DNA from: Marinilabiliaceae bacterium
GTDB lineage: Bacteria; Bacteroidota; Bacteroidia; Bacteroidales; Marinilabiliaceae
Reading direction: 5' to 3'
DNA length: 50,920 nt
Assembly: GCA_021443545.1 (NCBI GenBank)
Contig: JABUTU010000050.1
Location: forward strand, 1 to 50,920
How positions within the stretch are numbered: the first letter of the stretch is position 1; each line of letters begins with the position of its first letter. The notes beneath the pieces were generated by a model. The model had not been told where the DNA came from. It did no database searches and saw only the letters and a program-made list of their open reading frames with translations. Shown here piece after piece: positions 35,493 to 44,386 of the stretch. Position numbers and translations under genes: made by a program.

Positions 35493-36407
35493 CTATTTGA
35501 GAAGTTTAGAAAATCCACTAAACAAAAAATTGATAGTCTTAGCAGGTCTATATTTAAACATCTTCCATACACTTACAATACGTCCTCTTGTATTCGATTT
35601 CAAGAACGCTTGCTTATACTCATTGAACAAAGATTCATATACTATCTCTCCATCAAAATACTGACCAAAAACTCTTATTAGTTCCATATTCCAAGATTCA
35701 ACTATCTTAGCCCACTTCAATTTTGGAGTATATTCAGTTACCCCTTGCATTCCTCTTCTATATACAGAAGAAATATTTGAACAAAAATGCACCTTACCCT
35801 TTTTCGCAAGATAACACCACTCCATAGTATCATAACTATACCTACAAGTTTCATGAAATCCCTCAAACGAGATTCTTCTAAATAAAACTCCAGCAGTAGG
35901 AAACTTTCTACACTGAACCATATCAGATATTACATAATCCCTATCTTCTGAATTGTTGAAAAAATAACTCTCTCCTGTTATTGTATTAACCACGAGTGCA
36001 TTGTCTGCTACAAGCGAATACTCCTCATGCGCCTCCAAAAAATCTACCTGCTTTTGCAGCTTAAGAGGATCTGTCCAATAATCGTCTCCTTCACAAATAG
36101 CAATATACTTTCCAGCGCAAGCTGCTTCCACAATGCGTATCAAGGAATCATCACCCTTAGAATATTGATTCTCCGTCTCGTATATTGGCTTGATAATATC
36201 TGGATATTTCTCTGCATACTCACGTATGATTGCTGCTGAATTATCTGTCGATGCATCATCATGAACAATAGCCTCAAAACGAAAATTCGTCTTTTGCATC
36301 ACAAAACCATCCAGACACTGCCTCAAGTATGGCTCATGGTTATAGACAGTACATCTTATGCTTACAACTATAGATGAATCCTCTCTTGATTTTATTTCCT
36401 GATTCAC
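35493..36407 (-). CDS. Glycosyltransferase family 2
   Basis: A 304-residue GT-A enzyme. VVSIRCTVYNHEPYLRQCLD, FEAIVHDDASTDNSAAIIRE and YIAICEGDDYWTDPLKLQKQ give the full GT2 signature, with EGDDYW as the DXD metal site. KLQKQVDFLEAH and the following beta strands are typical of capsular GT2 enzymes. The C-terminal 70 residues are basic and may contact the membrane. The gene is isolated: 158 bases of unassigned sequence and a decayed gene follow, and a decayed regulator fragment precedes it. Sugar specificity unknown. Confidence 0.9.
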   Translation of the reverse strand: MNQEIKSREDSSIVVSIRCTVYNHEPYLRQCLDGFVMQKTNFRFEAIVHDDASTDNSAAIIREYAEKYPDIIKPIYETENQYSKGDDSLIRIVEAACAGKYIAICEGDDYWTDPLKLQKQVDFLEAHEEYSLVADNALVVNTITGESYFFNNSEDRDYVISDMVQCRKFPTAGVLFRRISFEGFHETCRYSYDTMEWCYLAKKGKVHFCSNISSVYRRGMQGVTEYTPKLKWAKIVESWNMELIRVFGQYFDGEIVYESLFNEYKQAFLKSNTRGRIVSVWKMFKYRPAKTINFLFSGFSKLLK

Positions 36408-36505
36408 GTCAAATACTTATATTTATCCTCACTAAACAATCTGAGCACTATTTACTGCACTTTTGCAGGCTTGCCCTATTATCAAAAATACAATTAAAAG
36501 CAACA

Positions 36506-36727
36506 CTACAACTCCACCTTCCAGCGTCCACCATTGTCTGGTCCTTCGCGATGAATGACTCCATCCTCACGAAGTCTTCTAACTTGTTTCGCTACCGCTT
36601 GTCGACTTATGCCCAACAAGTTAGCTATTTGAGCAGTAGTTATGCTACTATTCTCCACCATCAACTCCACTATCAGCTAACGATTTTTCTGTAAACCTTT
36701 CTGTAAACCTTTATAGTTTACATTCCG
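36506..36727 (-). pseudogene. Winged-helix C-terminal remnant of an AlbA/Schlafen-type ATP-binding regulator
   Basis: The 342-base gap 36408-36749 holds a decayed gene end. On the minus strand one frame reads NVNYKGLQKGLQKNR, then a TAG stop, then LIVELMVENSSITTAQIANL, LGISRQAVAKQVRRLREDGV and IHREGPDNGGRWKVEL before the true stop at 36506-36508. The second part is a complete winged helix-turn-helix of the type that ends AlbA_2/Schlafen-like ATP-binding regulators. The internal TAG lies where a Gln codon would fit. The roughly 400 upstream residues are gone, replaced by the acyltransferase gene that ends at 36750. No start codon serves the winged-helix part well. Confidence 0.65.
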
Positions 36728-36749
36728 CAGAGTTGTAAAGAAGGTATTA

Positions 36750-37832
36750 TCATTTGTTATCTGACCAACGCGTATAAATCCACTTCATATAGTACTTCTC
36801 AAGGAAGATACGTCTGAAATAATCTATAAGTGTACAAATACCAAACACAACGACAGGCGTAGCGATAGAAACTATCACAAGACTATATAGTCCAGACGGC
36901 AAATAAGAAGAGTAACTTGCGTTACCCTCATACAATAACGGCACTTGGATTATATCTTGCCATAACCATTTTCGCATTGATGCACAATTTGCGTGAATCA
37001 ATAGAACGCCAAAAGTTCCAGCAGAGATTGTATTTATTACACGACTTTTGAAAACACGGGAATTCTTTGCTATTAGAAATGCACTCGTTCCCACTACAAA
37101 GGGTAATATTTTATGAGAGTCCTGTACATACAAATATGGGACGTTCCCAGAATAAAATATGTTATATAAAACACTCAATACAGCCATCACAACTGATACT
37201 ACAAAAATGACTATAGATAAGCTAAGACTCTGAGTAAATTTATTTGGGAACAGTCTAATATAAGATGCAGTAAAATACAATACTGCGTACCATAATGGCT
37301 CGAGAAATACATTCGCATAAAAAAGAGTTCCACAAACCGATATAACAAAGAGGACTCCAAAAAGGAAGAACCTAAACTCTCGCTCAGTTAATGCATGAAT
37401 GAGCTTATTATATATTGGGACAAAAGCATAAAACGCTAAAAAACTTGGCGTGAAACCATTACCAACATTATAGAAAGGGAAAAGCAATTCTTTAACACAC
37501 AGCTTCAATGTCATAGTCTCATAGCCTGTTGCTACGAATATGAACTTAATGAGAATAATATAAAAATAGGCTTCTGCTAATAACTTCACATATCGTTGCC
37601 AAGTCAGTCTTGTGGTACATAAGTAATACCCCGATATCAATATAAAGCTATTGATAGCCGTTTTCCCCCACATCCCCCACAATTGCAAAAATACAGACCC
37701 CGCAGTAGGACCTGTATTATCAAACAGAGTGAAAACCGTCGAATTAACAACGTAGTGATGAGCAATAATGGCCAACATAGCTATTATTCTCAACAACTCT
37801 ATATTACTATCTCTTACTTTTTGCGTATTCAC
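36750..37832 (-). CDS. Membrane acyltransferase (acyltransferase 3 family)
   Basis: A 360-residue membrane protein with about ten hydrophobic segments. NIELLRIIAMLAIIAHHYVV near the N terminus carries the conserved Arg and His of acyltransferase 3 enzymes, and AINSFILISGYYLC the following conserved turn. It would acylate a sugar of the surface polysaccharide, using cytosolic acyl-CoA. The start is GTG at 37832, overlapping the TAG stop of a 26-codon reading frame, so translation is likely coupled to it. The gene is bordered on both sides by gene fossils, which suggests it came in by recombination. Confidence 0.87.
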   Translation of the reverse strand: MNTQKVRDSNIELLRIIAMLAIIAHHYVVNSTVFTLFDNTGPTAGSVFLQLWGMWGKTAINSFILISGYYLCTTRLTWQRYVKLLAEAYFYIILIKFIFVATGYETMTLKLCVKELLFPFYNVGNGFTPSFLAFYAFVPIYNKLIHALTEREFRFFLFGVLFVISVCGTLFYANVFLEPLWYAVLYFTASYIRLFPNKFTQSLSLSIVIFVVSVVMAVLSVLYNIFYSGNVPYLYVQDSHKILPFVVGTSAFLIAKNSRVFKSRVINTISAGTFGVLLIHANCASMRKWLWQDIIQVPLLYEGNASYSSYLPSGLYSLVIVSIATPVVVFGICTLIDYFRRIFLEKYYMKWIYTRWSDNK

Positions 37833-37912
37833 TATGTAATAATGCTAAGATTAAACAACCTGCGTATGGGTGATGGCTTTATTGCTTGTGCTATCTCTGA
37901 TATTTGTTTCAT
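37832..37912 (-). CDS. 26-residue ORF, fossil N terminus of a class I/II aminotransferase
   Basis: Between the DegT-like gene and the acyltransferase lies a frame with ATG at 37912, GAAAGGA directly upstream as ribosome binding site, and stop TAG at 37834-37832 that overlaps the acyltransferase GTG. It begins MKQISEIAQAIKPSPIRRLF. This resembles the start of PLP aminotransferases of the aspartate aminotransferase fold, which often read M-x-x-IS-x-x-AQ-x-x-x-x-SPIR. The rest of such an enzyme is absent. It may survive as a translated leader that couples ribosomes to the next gene. The homology call rests on a short sequence and is tentative. Confidence 0.5.
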   Translation of the reverse strand: MKQISEIAQAIKPSPIRRLFNLSIIT

Positions 37913-37919
37913 TCCTTTC

Positions 37920-39029
37920 TTATTTTACCACACATCGCAAAACTCGTTCTATGTCCTCATCGCTCAACGCATGATGCATCGGCAGACAGATAACACTATT
38001 TGCCATTTTGTGAGCATTGGGCAAATTGGCAGGAGAGGCACTCTCTAAGCCTCTATATGTCGAAAACTCACTGATGAGCGGATAGAAATACCTGCGACCC
38101 AAGACATTCTCGGATTTCATCTTTTCATACAACTCATCCCTCTTCATTCCATACTTCTCTGAATCGACAAAGATGGGGAAATATGAATAGTTGTGTTTCA
38201 CCCCTGGCATATCATCAAAGAACGAAATACCCTCAACTGAACGTAAGGCATTACGATATTTCACAGCAACCTGATGTCGAGCCTCTATCGCTTCGTCTAC
38301 CTGCTTTAGATTCAATAGCCCATAGGCTGCCCTCATCTCATCCATCTTAGAGTTGATTCCTGGTGCAATGACGGATGTCTCCCCAACAAAACCGAAATTC
38401 TTAAGCTGATCTATCCGCTGCTTCGTCTGCTCGTCATGCATCACCATCGCACCTCCCTCAATGGTATTGTAAACCTTCGTTGCATGGAATGACAATGTAG
38501 ATATGTCGCCAGCATTGAGAATTGACTTACCATTCACCTCCACACCAAAGGCATGAGCCGCATCATATATCACCTTTAAACCATACCGATCTGCTATCTC
38601 CTGGATTCCCTTTGTATCACATGGCTTACCATAGACATGAACAGGCATAATACCCGTAGTCCTCGATGTAATAGCAGCCTCTATTTTATCTGGGGCTATG
38701 TTTCCTGTGAATGGGTCTATATCAACAAAAACAGGCTTGATACCATTCCACCATAATGAGTGTGTAGTTGCAACGAATGAATATGGTGTCGTAATCACCT
38801 CTCCCGTTATCCTTAACGCTTGAAGCGCTGTTATCAGAGGTAATGTACCATTTGTAAAGAGACTGACAAACGGAACCTTCAAGTATTCAGCAAGAGCCTT
38901 CTCTAATCTTTTGTGAAACTGTCCGTTATTCGTAATCCATTTACTCTCATATATCTCCTTTATCATCTCATTGAACTCCTCTAATGGAGGCAACAAAGGA
39001 GATGTTACAGTAATGAGGTTATTATCCAT
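37920..39029 (-). CDS. DegT/DnrJ/EryC1/StrS sugar aminotransferase
   Basis: A 369-residue PLP enzyme that aminates a keto-deoxy nucleotide sugar. The PLP lysine is Lys185 in SFHATKVYNTIEGG, Asp156 in IYDAAHAFG binds the pyridine nitrogen, and FTNGTLPLITALQ holds the phosphate site. The start TVTSPLLPPLEEFNEMIKEI and the WITNNG block resemble VioA/FdtB-type enzymes acting on dTDP-sugars more than perosamine synthases. Gmd at 43260 makes a GDP-keto sugar that could also be a substrate for this class. The substrate is therefore open. It is followed after 7 bases by the 26-codon frame and lies 5 bases after the flippase gene. Confidence 0.9.
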   Translation of the reverse strand: MDNNLITVTSPLLPPLEEFNEMIKEIYESKWITNNGQFHKRLEKALAEYLKVPFVSLFTNGTLPLITALQALRITGEVITTPYSFVATTHSLWWNGIKPVFVDIDPFTGNIAPDKIEAAITSRTTGIMPVHVYGKPCDTKGIQEIADRYGLKVIYDAAHAFGVEVNGKSILNAGDISTLSFHATKVYNTIEGGAMVMHDEQTKQRIDQLKNFGFVGETSVIAPGINSKMDEMRAAYGLLNLKQVDEAIEARHQVAVKYRNALRSVEGISFFDDMPGVKHNYSYFPIFVDSEKYGMKRDELYEKMKSENVLGRRYFYPLISEFSTYRGLESASPANLPNAHKMANSVICLPMHHALSDEDIERVLRCVVK

Positions 39030-39034
39030 ATCGA

Positions 39035-40468
39035 CTATCTCTTTTTTACTATATCAAGAAGTTCATCTAACTCCGGAAACTTAAGAACTAAGCTCACCCC
39101 CACATACAGAAGCATACCCAAAGGAATCCCGACGCACAATTTAACTATGTCACTATCTATAAAACAGAATAATCCCAACAATAGTCCCCACACTACAAGT
39201 GACAACAACAAGATGTGCGCTATATCTTTCATCTGCACCAAAAATCCACAATCTATCAATTTCCCTGTATAGTATGTATTTATTATCAGACTGATTAGCG
39301 AACTAACTATTCCAGCGTAACACATAGCCTCGATTCCTAATGGCACTGATATGCACAAGACTATGACGCCCATAATTTTCTTTATAATCTCAAGACGCAG
39401 GAAAAGGTCGCTTCGACCCTTAACTTGCAAGAGATTAAGGTTAATGGACTGCATAGGATACCACATCATACTGAAACATATTATCGTCAAAAGAACTGAA
39501 CAATATGCCCATTTTTCTCCAATCAAGATATTTATCATTGGGGCAGAACAAGCTGACAAACCAAGCATAAGCGGAAAAATAACGAAGACTGATGTCCTGA
39601 TAAATCGTCTGTAGATAAGAGGCAACCTCTCAGGATCGTCTTGAATCCTACACAAAATAGGATATGTTACTCTTTGCAGTATGGCTGTTACGTTGCTTGA
39701 GGGAAATTCTGAAAAATGATGCGCCCTTGAATAGTAACCTAAAATTTCAGCACTATATACCTTACCGACTACCAATGGATATATACCAGACCACGTTTTG
39801 TCAAGCAAACTCGAAAGGAGCAACTTCGATCCAAAACCAAATAACTCCTTAAATGACTGCCATGAATACTCTAAGGTCGGTCGCCATCTACATAAAATCC
39901 AGATTATTACGGAACTAATGATAGCATTTGCTATTTGTTGCCATACTAACGACCAGACGCCACACCCTCTGTATGCCAGAAAAATTCCTAAGGAACCTGA
40001 TAAGATAGCACCGATTAAAGAAGCCTTTGTTTGCGTCTTAAAATCTGTATCTGCTGTCAGAATCGCCCTCGGCACCAATACAAATGAATTAATAACCAAT
40101 GATAATCCGACAACCCGCATCAAATCGCTCAACAAAGGCTGTTCGTAAAAATCTGCGATAAATGGTGATGCAACCCATAAGAGGATATACAACAATAATG
40201 ACAAGACAACATTAAAATAAAATACAGTGGAATTGTCAAGTTGTGTTCTATTCTGTTTTCTAATCAGAGCTGATGTAAAACCAGCATCAATAAAGACATA
40301 GGATACAGTTATGAAAATTGTCAACATTCCTAACAATCCGTAATCAGCAGGCAAAAGCAATCGTGCCATGACTAACATTACGAAGAACTGGACTCCCTGC
40401 ACACTAAAGCGCTCTACTGCACTCCATACAACTCCTCTTACTGTATCTCTCTTTAACGAATCTGCCAT
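39035..40468 (-). CDS. Polysaccharide flippase, WzxC-like (MOP superfamily)
   Basis: A 477-residue membrane protein with about twelve to fourteen hydrophobic segments. SAVERFSVQGVQFFVMLVMA and RLLLPADYGLLGMLTIFITV near the N terminus are typical of the WzxC/colanic-acid and lipopolysaccharide exporter branch of the MOP superfamily. It would flip lipid-linked repeat units to the periplasmic face. A second, different flippase lies at 44387-45931, so one of the two may serve another glycan or be a remnant of cluster exchange. It precedes the aminotransferase gene in the operon. Confidence 0.9.
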   Translation of the reverse strand: MADSLKRDTVRGVVWSAVERFSVQGVQFFVMLVMARLLLPADYGLLGMLTIFITVSYVFIDAGFTSALIRKQNRTQLDNSTVFYFNVVLSLLLYILLWVASPFIADFYEQPLLSDLMRVVGLSLVINSFVLVPRAILTADTDFKTQTKASLIGAILSGSLGIFLAYRGCGVWSLVWQQIANAIISSVIIWILCRWRPTLEYSWQSFKELFGFGSKLLLSSLLDKTWSGIYPLVVGKVYSAEILGYYSRAHHFSEFPSSNVTAILQRVTYPILCRIQDDPERLPLIYRRFIRTSVFVIFPLMLGLSACSAPMINILIGEKWAYCSVLLTIICFSMMWYPMQSINLNLLQVKGRSDLFLRLEIIKKIMGVIVLCISVPLGIEAMCYAGIVSSLISLIINTYYTGKLIDCGFLVQMKDIAHILLLSLVVWGLLLGLFCFIDSDIVKLCVGIPLGMLLYVGVSLVLKFPELDELLDIVKKR

Positions 40469-40523
40469 AATTCTTCTATATCGAGTTACATCTCGTCTGC
40501 TTGCAACTTTTCAATTCTTCCAC

Positions 40524-42119
40524 CTATTCCGCCAGCTCCCACGCTACTAACATGCGAGTCTTTTTATTAAAGACGATACTGACGGCGTGCACCTCGTCAC
40601 TTTCGTTTCGATATCTATCGGTATAATGCTTATCTATAATCTGCTTGGTTGCTTCTGAAAGTAGTCGTTTTACAGCACTCTCATCATCTCGCTCTTCAAC
40701 ACACTTTACTTCAAAGACAACAGCTAATCGGCGGGTCTGCGCTACGATGTCTGTTCGCATACTTGCCTGCTGCACTTCACACTGATTGGGAATCCCAAAT
40801 AGACAAAAGAGTGTTCTCAACTGATTTCTGAAATAACCCTCTCCTATCTCGCCTGCATTCTCATATGGTATGCCCGAGAAGAAACGCTCCACGATGGTCA
40901 TGAATAGTTCTACATCATTTTCATTCAAGGCATCCCGCATTTTTATAATCAACGGCTCATACTCCGATGCAGTATAATTCGTGGTCAGTCCTACTATATT
41001 GGAATACCATACATCACGTATCTCTTTATTGGGAAAGTCATAACGAACTTCATTCATTTCATCTCCAGCATTCCGCCATTCTGCAATAGTCAGATAACCT
41101 GTCTGTATGGCTAAATCCTCTACAGAGACATTCTCTATATCATATTTGTCTGACTCTTTATCAGGGACCCAATTTATAGCGAAATCCTGCAACTTGAATG
41201 GAGTGTTCTTTACTTTGTCAACCAGCATCCTTGTGGTCCCTGTCGATATCCAATAGTTATCAAATCGTTGATTATTGAAAAAATTACCTATCGAAACTGG
41301 ATTATAGACACTTTCAGTATTTGCCAGAAAACGCATACCATTGTACCATAACTTGATTTTTGAAAGCAGTCGCTCCTGCTCATAACCAAATTGTTCTGAT
41401 ACTATATCAATATACTCTTTAAAACTACTCCTCAGCTCCTCTTCAGTATACCCTACTATTGATGAATACTCCGCTTTTCTAGATATATCTGTCGGATTAT
41501 TAGAGCCTGAAAATAAAGAGACATGAGCGAACTTTGTGACTCCCGTTATGAATACAAATCTCTCTTTCTCATTCGCCGATTTCAACTCCTGAAAGAAGGT
41601 CGACATCATTCGAACCGTTTCTTGTTGATATGGCTGAAATGCCGAGTCTAATATCGGCTTATCGTACTCATCTATTAAAATTACGACTCTCTTTCCATAC
41701 TTCTCATACGCCTGATTTATCAACACTTTCAGCATCTGGTCAGGCGATTCTTTCTCTATCTCTATCCCGAGTTCCCTCCCCGCATAATATACTTCGGATG
41801 ACATCTTCTCTCTTATCTTCTCTATCCCCTCAAGCGACGAACCTCTTGCCAAATCCAGATGTATCACTGGGTACTGCTCCCAATCGTCAGAAATGGCTTT
41901 ATCTATCTGCAATCCTCGGAAAAGGTTTCTCTTCCCTTGAAAGTATGCCTTTATGGTTGACAATAGCAAACTCTTTCCGAACCTGCGCGGACGTGACAGA
42001 AAATATGATGTAGAGGACGACGCGACCATCCGTGCTACATACCCCGTCTTGTCGATATACAAGGCGTTTCGCTCTCTTAAAATCTCAAAGGTAAATATGT
42101 CGGTCGATATCTCTTGCAT
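40524..42119 (-). CDS. AAA-ATPase-like/DUF1703 protein with PD-(D/E)XK nuclease domain
   Basis: A protein of about 531 residues common in multiple copies in Bacteroidales. It begins with IFTFEILRERNALYIDKTGY, Walker A PRRFGKSLLL (44-53), Walker B VVILIDEYDKPI, and later FVFITGVTKFAHVSLFSGSN. The C terminus has a PD-(D/E)XK domain: RTDIVAQTRRLAVVFEVK with the acidic residues and Lys in order. The function of the family is unknown; it is not a polysaccharide enzyme. The frame opens with GTG at 42131, overlapping the glf stop, but ATG at 42119 gives the usual N terminus. It separates glf and gmd from the flippase and is a paralogue of the fragment at the left edge. Confidence 0.86.
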   Translation of the reverse strand: MQEISTDIFTFEILRERNALYIDKTGYVARMVASSSTSYFLSRPRRFGKSLLLSTIKAYFQGKRNLFRGLQIDKAISDDWEQYPVIHLDLARGSSLEGIEKIREKMSSEVYYAGRELGIEIEKESPDQMLKVLINQAYEKYGKRVVILIDEYDKPILDSAFQPYQQETVRMMSTFFQELKSANEKERFVFITGVTKFAHVSLFSGSNNPTDISRKAEYSSIVGYTEEELRSSFKEYIDIVSEQFGYEQERLLSKIKLWYNGMRFLANTESVYNPVSIGNFFNNQRFDNYWISTGTTRMLVDKVKNTPFKLQDFAINWVPDKESDKYDIENVSVEDLAIQTGYLTIAEWRNAGDEMNEVRYDFPNKEIRDVWYSNIVGLTTNYTASEYEPLIIKMRDALNENDVELFMTIVERFFSGIPYENAGEIGEGYFRNQLRTLFCLFGIPNQCEVQQASMRTDIVAQTRRLAVVFEVKCVEERDDESAVKRLLSEATKQIIDKHYTDRYRNESDEVHAVSIVFNKKTRMLVAWELAE

Positions 42120-42127
42120 AATATCAC

Positions 42128-43246
42128 TCACACCTCGACGGCAAGCGCACGCTCCACAACGGGTGCCATATCGTAATACTTATAGTCGGCTAAGCGACCT
42201 CCGAAGATAACGTTTTGCTCTCTTCTCGTCAATGCTCTATACTGGGCTGCCAAGGCATTGTTTAATTCGTCATTGACAGGGTAATAGGGCTCCATACCAG
42301 GTTTCCACTCTGCTGAATACTCCTTACTGATTACGGTGCGCGGACATGCGTCTACTTCTGCACCAAACATCTCGAAATGCTTATGCTCGATAATGCGTGT
42401 GTATGGAATAGCCACATCGGTGTAGTTTACCACTGCATTACCCTGATAGTTCGATGTATTCTCTATGGTTGTCTCAAACGAGACTGTCCTGTACTGAAGC
42501 TTTCCGTATCTATAGTCATAATACTCATCAATCGGTCCGGTATAAACCACTTTTTCTGCCAACGACTCCAGCTCGGCCCTGTCAGCAAAGTAGTCGGTAT
42601 TCAATCGCACTTCAACACCTTCAAGCAATCCTTCTATCAGTTTGTTATAACCCCCTATTGGAATCCCCTGATACTTATCGTTGAAGTAATTATTGTCGAA
42701 TACCATTCTGACAGGGAGTCGCTTAATGATAAATGCTGGAAGGTCCTTACACTCCCGCCCCCATTGCTTTTGGGTATATCCCTTTATCAATACCTCGTAG
42801 ATATCTTTACCTATGAGCAATTGTGCCTGCTCCTCAAGATTCTGAGGCTCACGTTCATTCAGCATCCTGCGCACCTCAGCACGTTGCTCCTCCAGCTTAG
42901 CCTGTGCCTCTGCTGGTGTCGTCACGCCCCACATCTGGTTGAAGGTATTCATATTGAACGGCAAATTATAGAGCGTTCCCCTGTAATTTGCAACGGGCGA
43001 ATTGGTATAACGATTAAACTCGACTATCTTGTTGACAAAATCCCAAACCTCCTTGTTCGACGTATGAAAAATATGTGCTCCATACTTATGAACATTGATT
43101 CCCTCGATACTCTCGCAATAGAGATTTCCTCCCTTATGCGGACGCTTATCGATGACGAGACATCTCTTGCCTGCCTGCCGCGCCCTATAGGCAAAAACAG
43201 AACCAAACAACCCAGCCCCAACTATCAGATAATCGTATTTAATCAC
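42128..43246 (-). CDS. glf: UDP-galactopyranose mutase
   Basis: Glf converts UDP-galactopyranose to UDP-galactofuranose in the cytosol, using reduced FAD. The 372-residue protein has the FAD site VGAGLFGSVFAYRARQ (7-22), VIDKRPHKGGNLYCE, the family motif KYGAHIFHTSNKEVW, and the catalytic-region GYTQKQWGRECKDLP. The C-terminal NVIFGGRLADYKYYDM is also family typical. Length is standard. It implies that the glycan contains galactofuranose. It lies 13 bases after gmd. Confidence 0.96.
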   Translation of the reverse strand: MIKYDYLIVGAGLFGSVFAYRARQAGKRCLVIDKRPHKGGNLYCESIEGINVHKYGAHIFHTSNKEVWDFVNKIVEFNRYTNSPVANYRGTLYNLPFNMNTFNQMWGVTTPAEAQAKLEEQRAEVRRMLNEREPQNLEEQAQLLIGKDIYEVLIKGYTQKQWGRECKDLPAFIIKRLPVRMVFDNNYFNDKYQGIPIGGYNKLIEGLLEGVEVRLNTDYFADRAELESLAEKVVYTGPIDEYYDYRYGKLQYRTVSFETTIENTSNYQGNAVVNYTDVAIPYTRIIEHKHFEMFGAEVDACPRTVISKEYSAEWKPGMEPYYPVNDELNNALAAQYRALTRREQNVIFGGRLADYKYYDMAPVVERALAVEV

Positions 43247-43259
43247 TATTTCTTATCGT

Positions 43260-44351
43260 CTATTTCACAATACCCTTCTCGAGGTACTCCGCCAGATTCA
43301 TCTTGACGGTCTCCGACGCACGCTCTACAGCAACCTTCGCCATATCGTTCTCGACCATTAACTTGACAAGTTCTTCGAAGGATGTCTTTGATGGATTCCA
43401 GCCAAGCTTAGCCTTGGCCTTTGTCGGATCACCCCATAGATTAACGACATCGGTAGGACGGTAAAAATCCTCTGACACCTCAACCAGACATTTGCCCGTC
43501 TTCTTGTCGTAACCCTTCTCTTCCATTCCTTTGCCCTTGAACTCAAGCTCAATACCAGCATACCTGAATGCCAGTTCTGTGAATTCACGCACCGAATGCT
43601 GGACTCCTGTAGCAATCACGAAATCCTCTGGTTTCTCCTGCTGGAGGATGAGCCACATACACTCGACATAGTCCTTAGCATAACCCCAGTCGCGAAGCGA
43701 ATCAAGATTGCCAAGATAGAGTTTTTCCTGTTTTCCTTGCGCTATACGAGCTGCCGCAAGTGTTATCTTACGTGTCACAAAGGTCTCCCCGCGGCGCTCC
43801 GACTCGTGATTGAACAAAATGCCCGAGCAGCAATACATGTTATAAGCCTCACGATACTCCTTAACAATCCAAAAGCCATAGAGCTTAGCCACTGCGTAGG
43901 GCGAATAGGGGTGGAATGGTGTATTCTCATTCTGTGGAACCTCCTCCACTTTTCCATAGAGCTCCGATGTCGAAGCCTGATAGATGCGGCATGTCTTCTC
44001 CAAGCCACATGCCCTCACAGCCTCAAGAACACGAAGAACTCCCGAAGCATCCACATCGGCTGTAAACTCAGGTGAGTCGAACGACACCTGAACATGACTC
44101 TGTGCTGCAAGATTATATATCTCTGTTGGTCGGACTTTACTTACAACCTTTACCAATGACATCGAGTCGCCAAGGTCACCAAAATGAAGATGAAAGCCTG
44201 GCTTTCCTTCAAGATGAGCTATTCGCTCACGGAAATCTACCGAAGAACGACGGATAATGCCATGAACCTCATATCCCTTCGCAAGAAGAAACTCACTCAG
44301 GTATGAACCATCCTGACCTGTTACTCCTGTTATTAATGCTACTTTACTCAT
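43260..44351 (-). CDS. gmd: GDP-mannose 4,6-dehydratase
   Basis: Gmd makes GDP-4-keto-6-deoxymannose from GDP-mannose in the cytosol. The 363-residue protein has the NAD(P) site [13 protein letters not shown] (9-21), [11 protein letters not shown], the catalytic Tyr152-Lys156 in [10 protein letters not shown] with the Ser/Thr in QASTSELYG, and [20 protein letters not shown], which is diagnostic of Gmd. The product normally goes to GDP-L-fucose synthase (Fcl), a reductase (Rmd) or an aminotransferase (Per). No fcl is seen in this window. It is the second gene of the long cluster, after the first flippase. Confidence 0.95.
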   Translation of the reverse strand: MSKVALITGVTGQDGSYLSEFLLAKGYEVHGIIRRSSVDFRERIAHLEGKPGFHLHFGDLGDSMSLVKVVSKVRPTEIYNLAAQSHVQVSFDSPEFTADVDASGVLRVLEAVRACGLEKTCRIYQASTSELYGKVEEVPQNENTPFHPYSPYAVAKLYGFWIVKEYREAYNMYCCSGILFNHESERRGETFVTRKITLAAARIAQGKQEKLYLGNLDSLRDWGYAKDYVECMWLILQQEKPEDFVIATGVQHSVREFTELAFRYAGIELEFKGKGMEEKGYDKKTGKCLVEVSEDFYRPTDVVNLWGDPTKAKAKLGWNPSKTSFEELVKLMVENDMAKVAVERASETVKMNLAEYLEKGIVK

Positions 44352-44386
44352 AAAATATACTTTTTAAGGGGTTATATAAGTACTCC

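Noticed and set aside
37920..39029. DegT enzyme as GDP-perosamine synthase acting after Gmd
   Set aside because: Attractive because gmd is present, but the N-terminal and substrate-side blocks look more like VioA/FdtB-type enzymes; the substrate is left open.
42377..43306. 309-residue open frame on the plus strand opposite glf
   Set aside because: It lies fully antisense to glf, which has clear motifs, and its translation shows no family pattern and biased composition.
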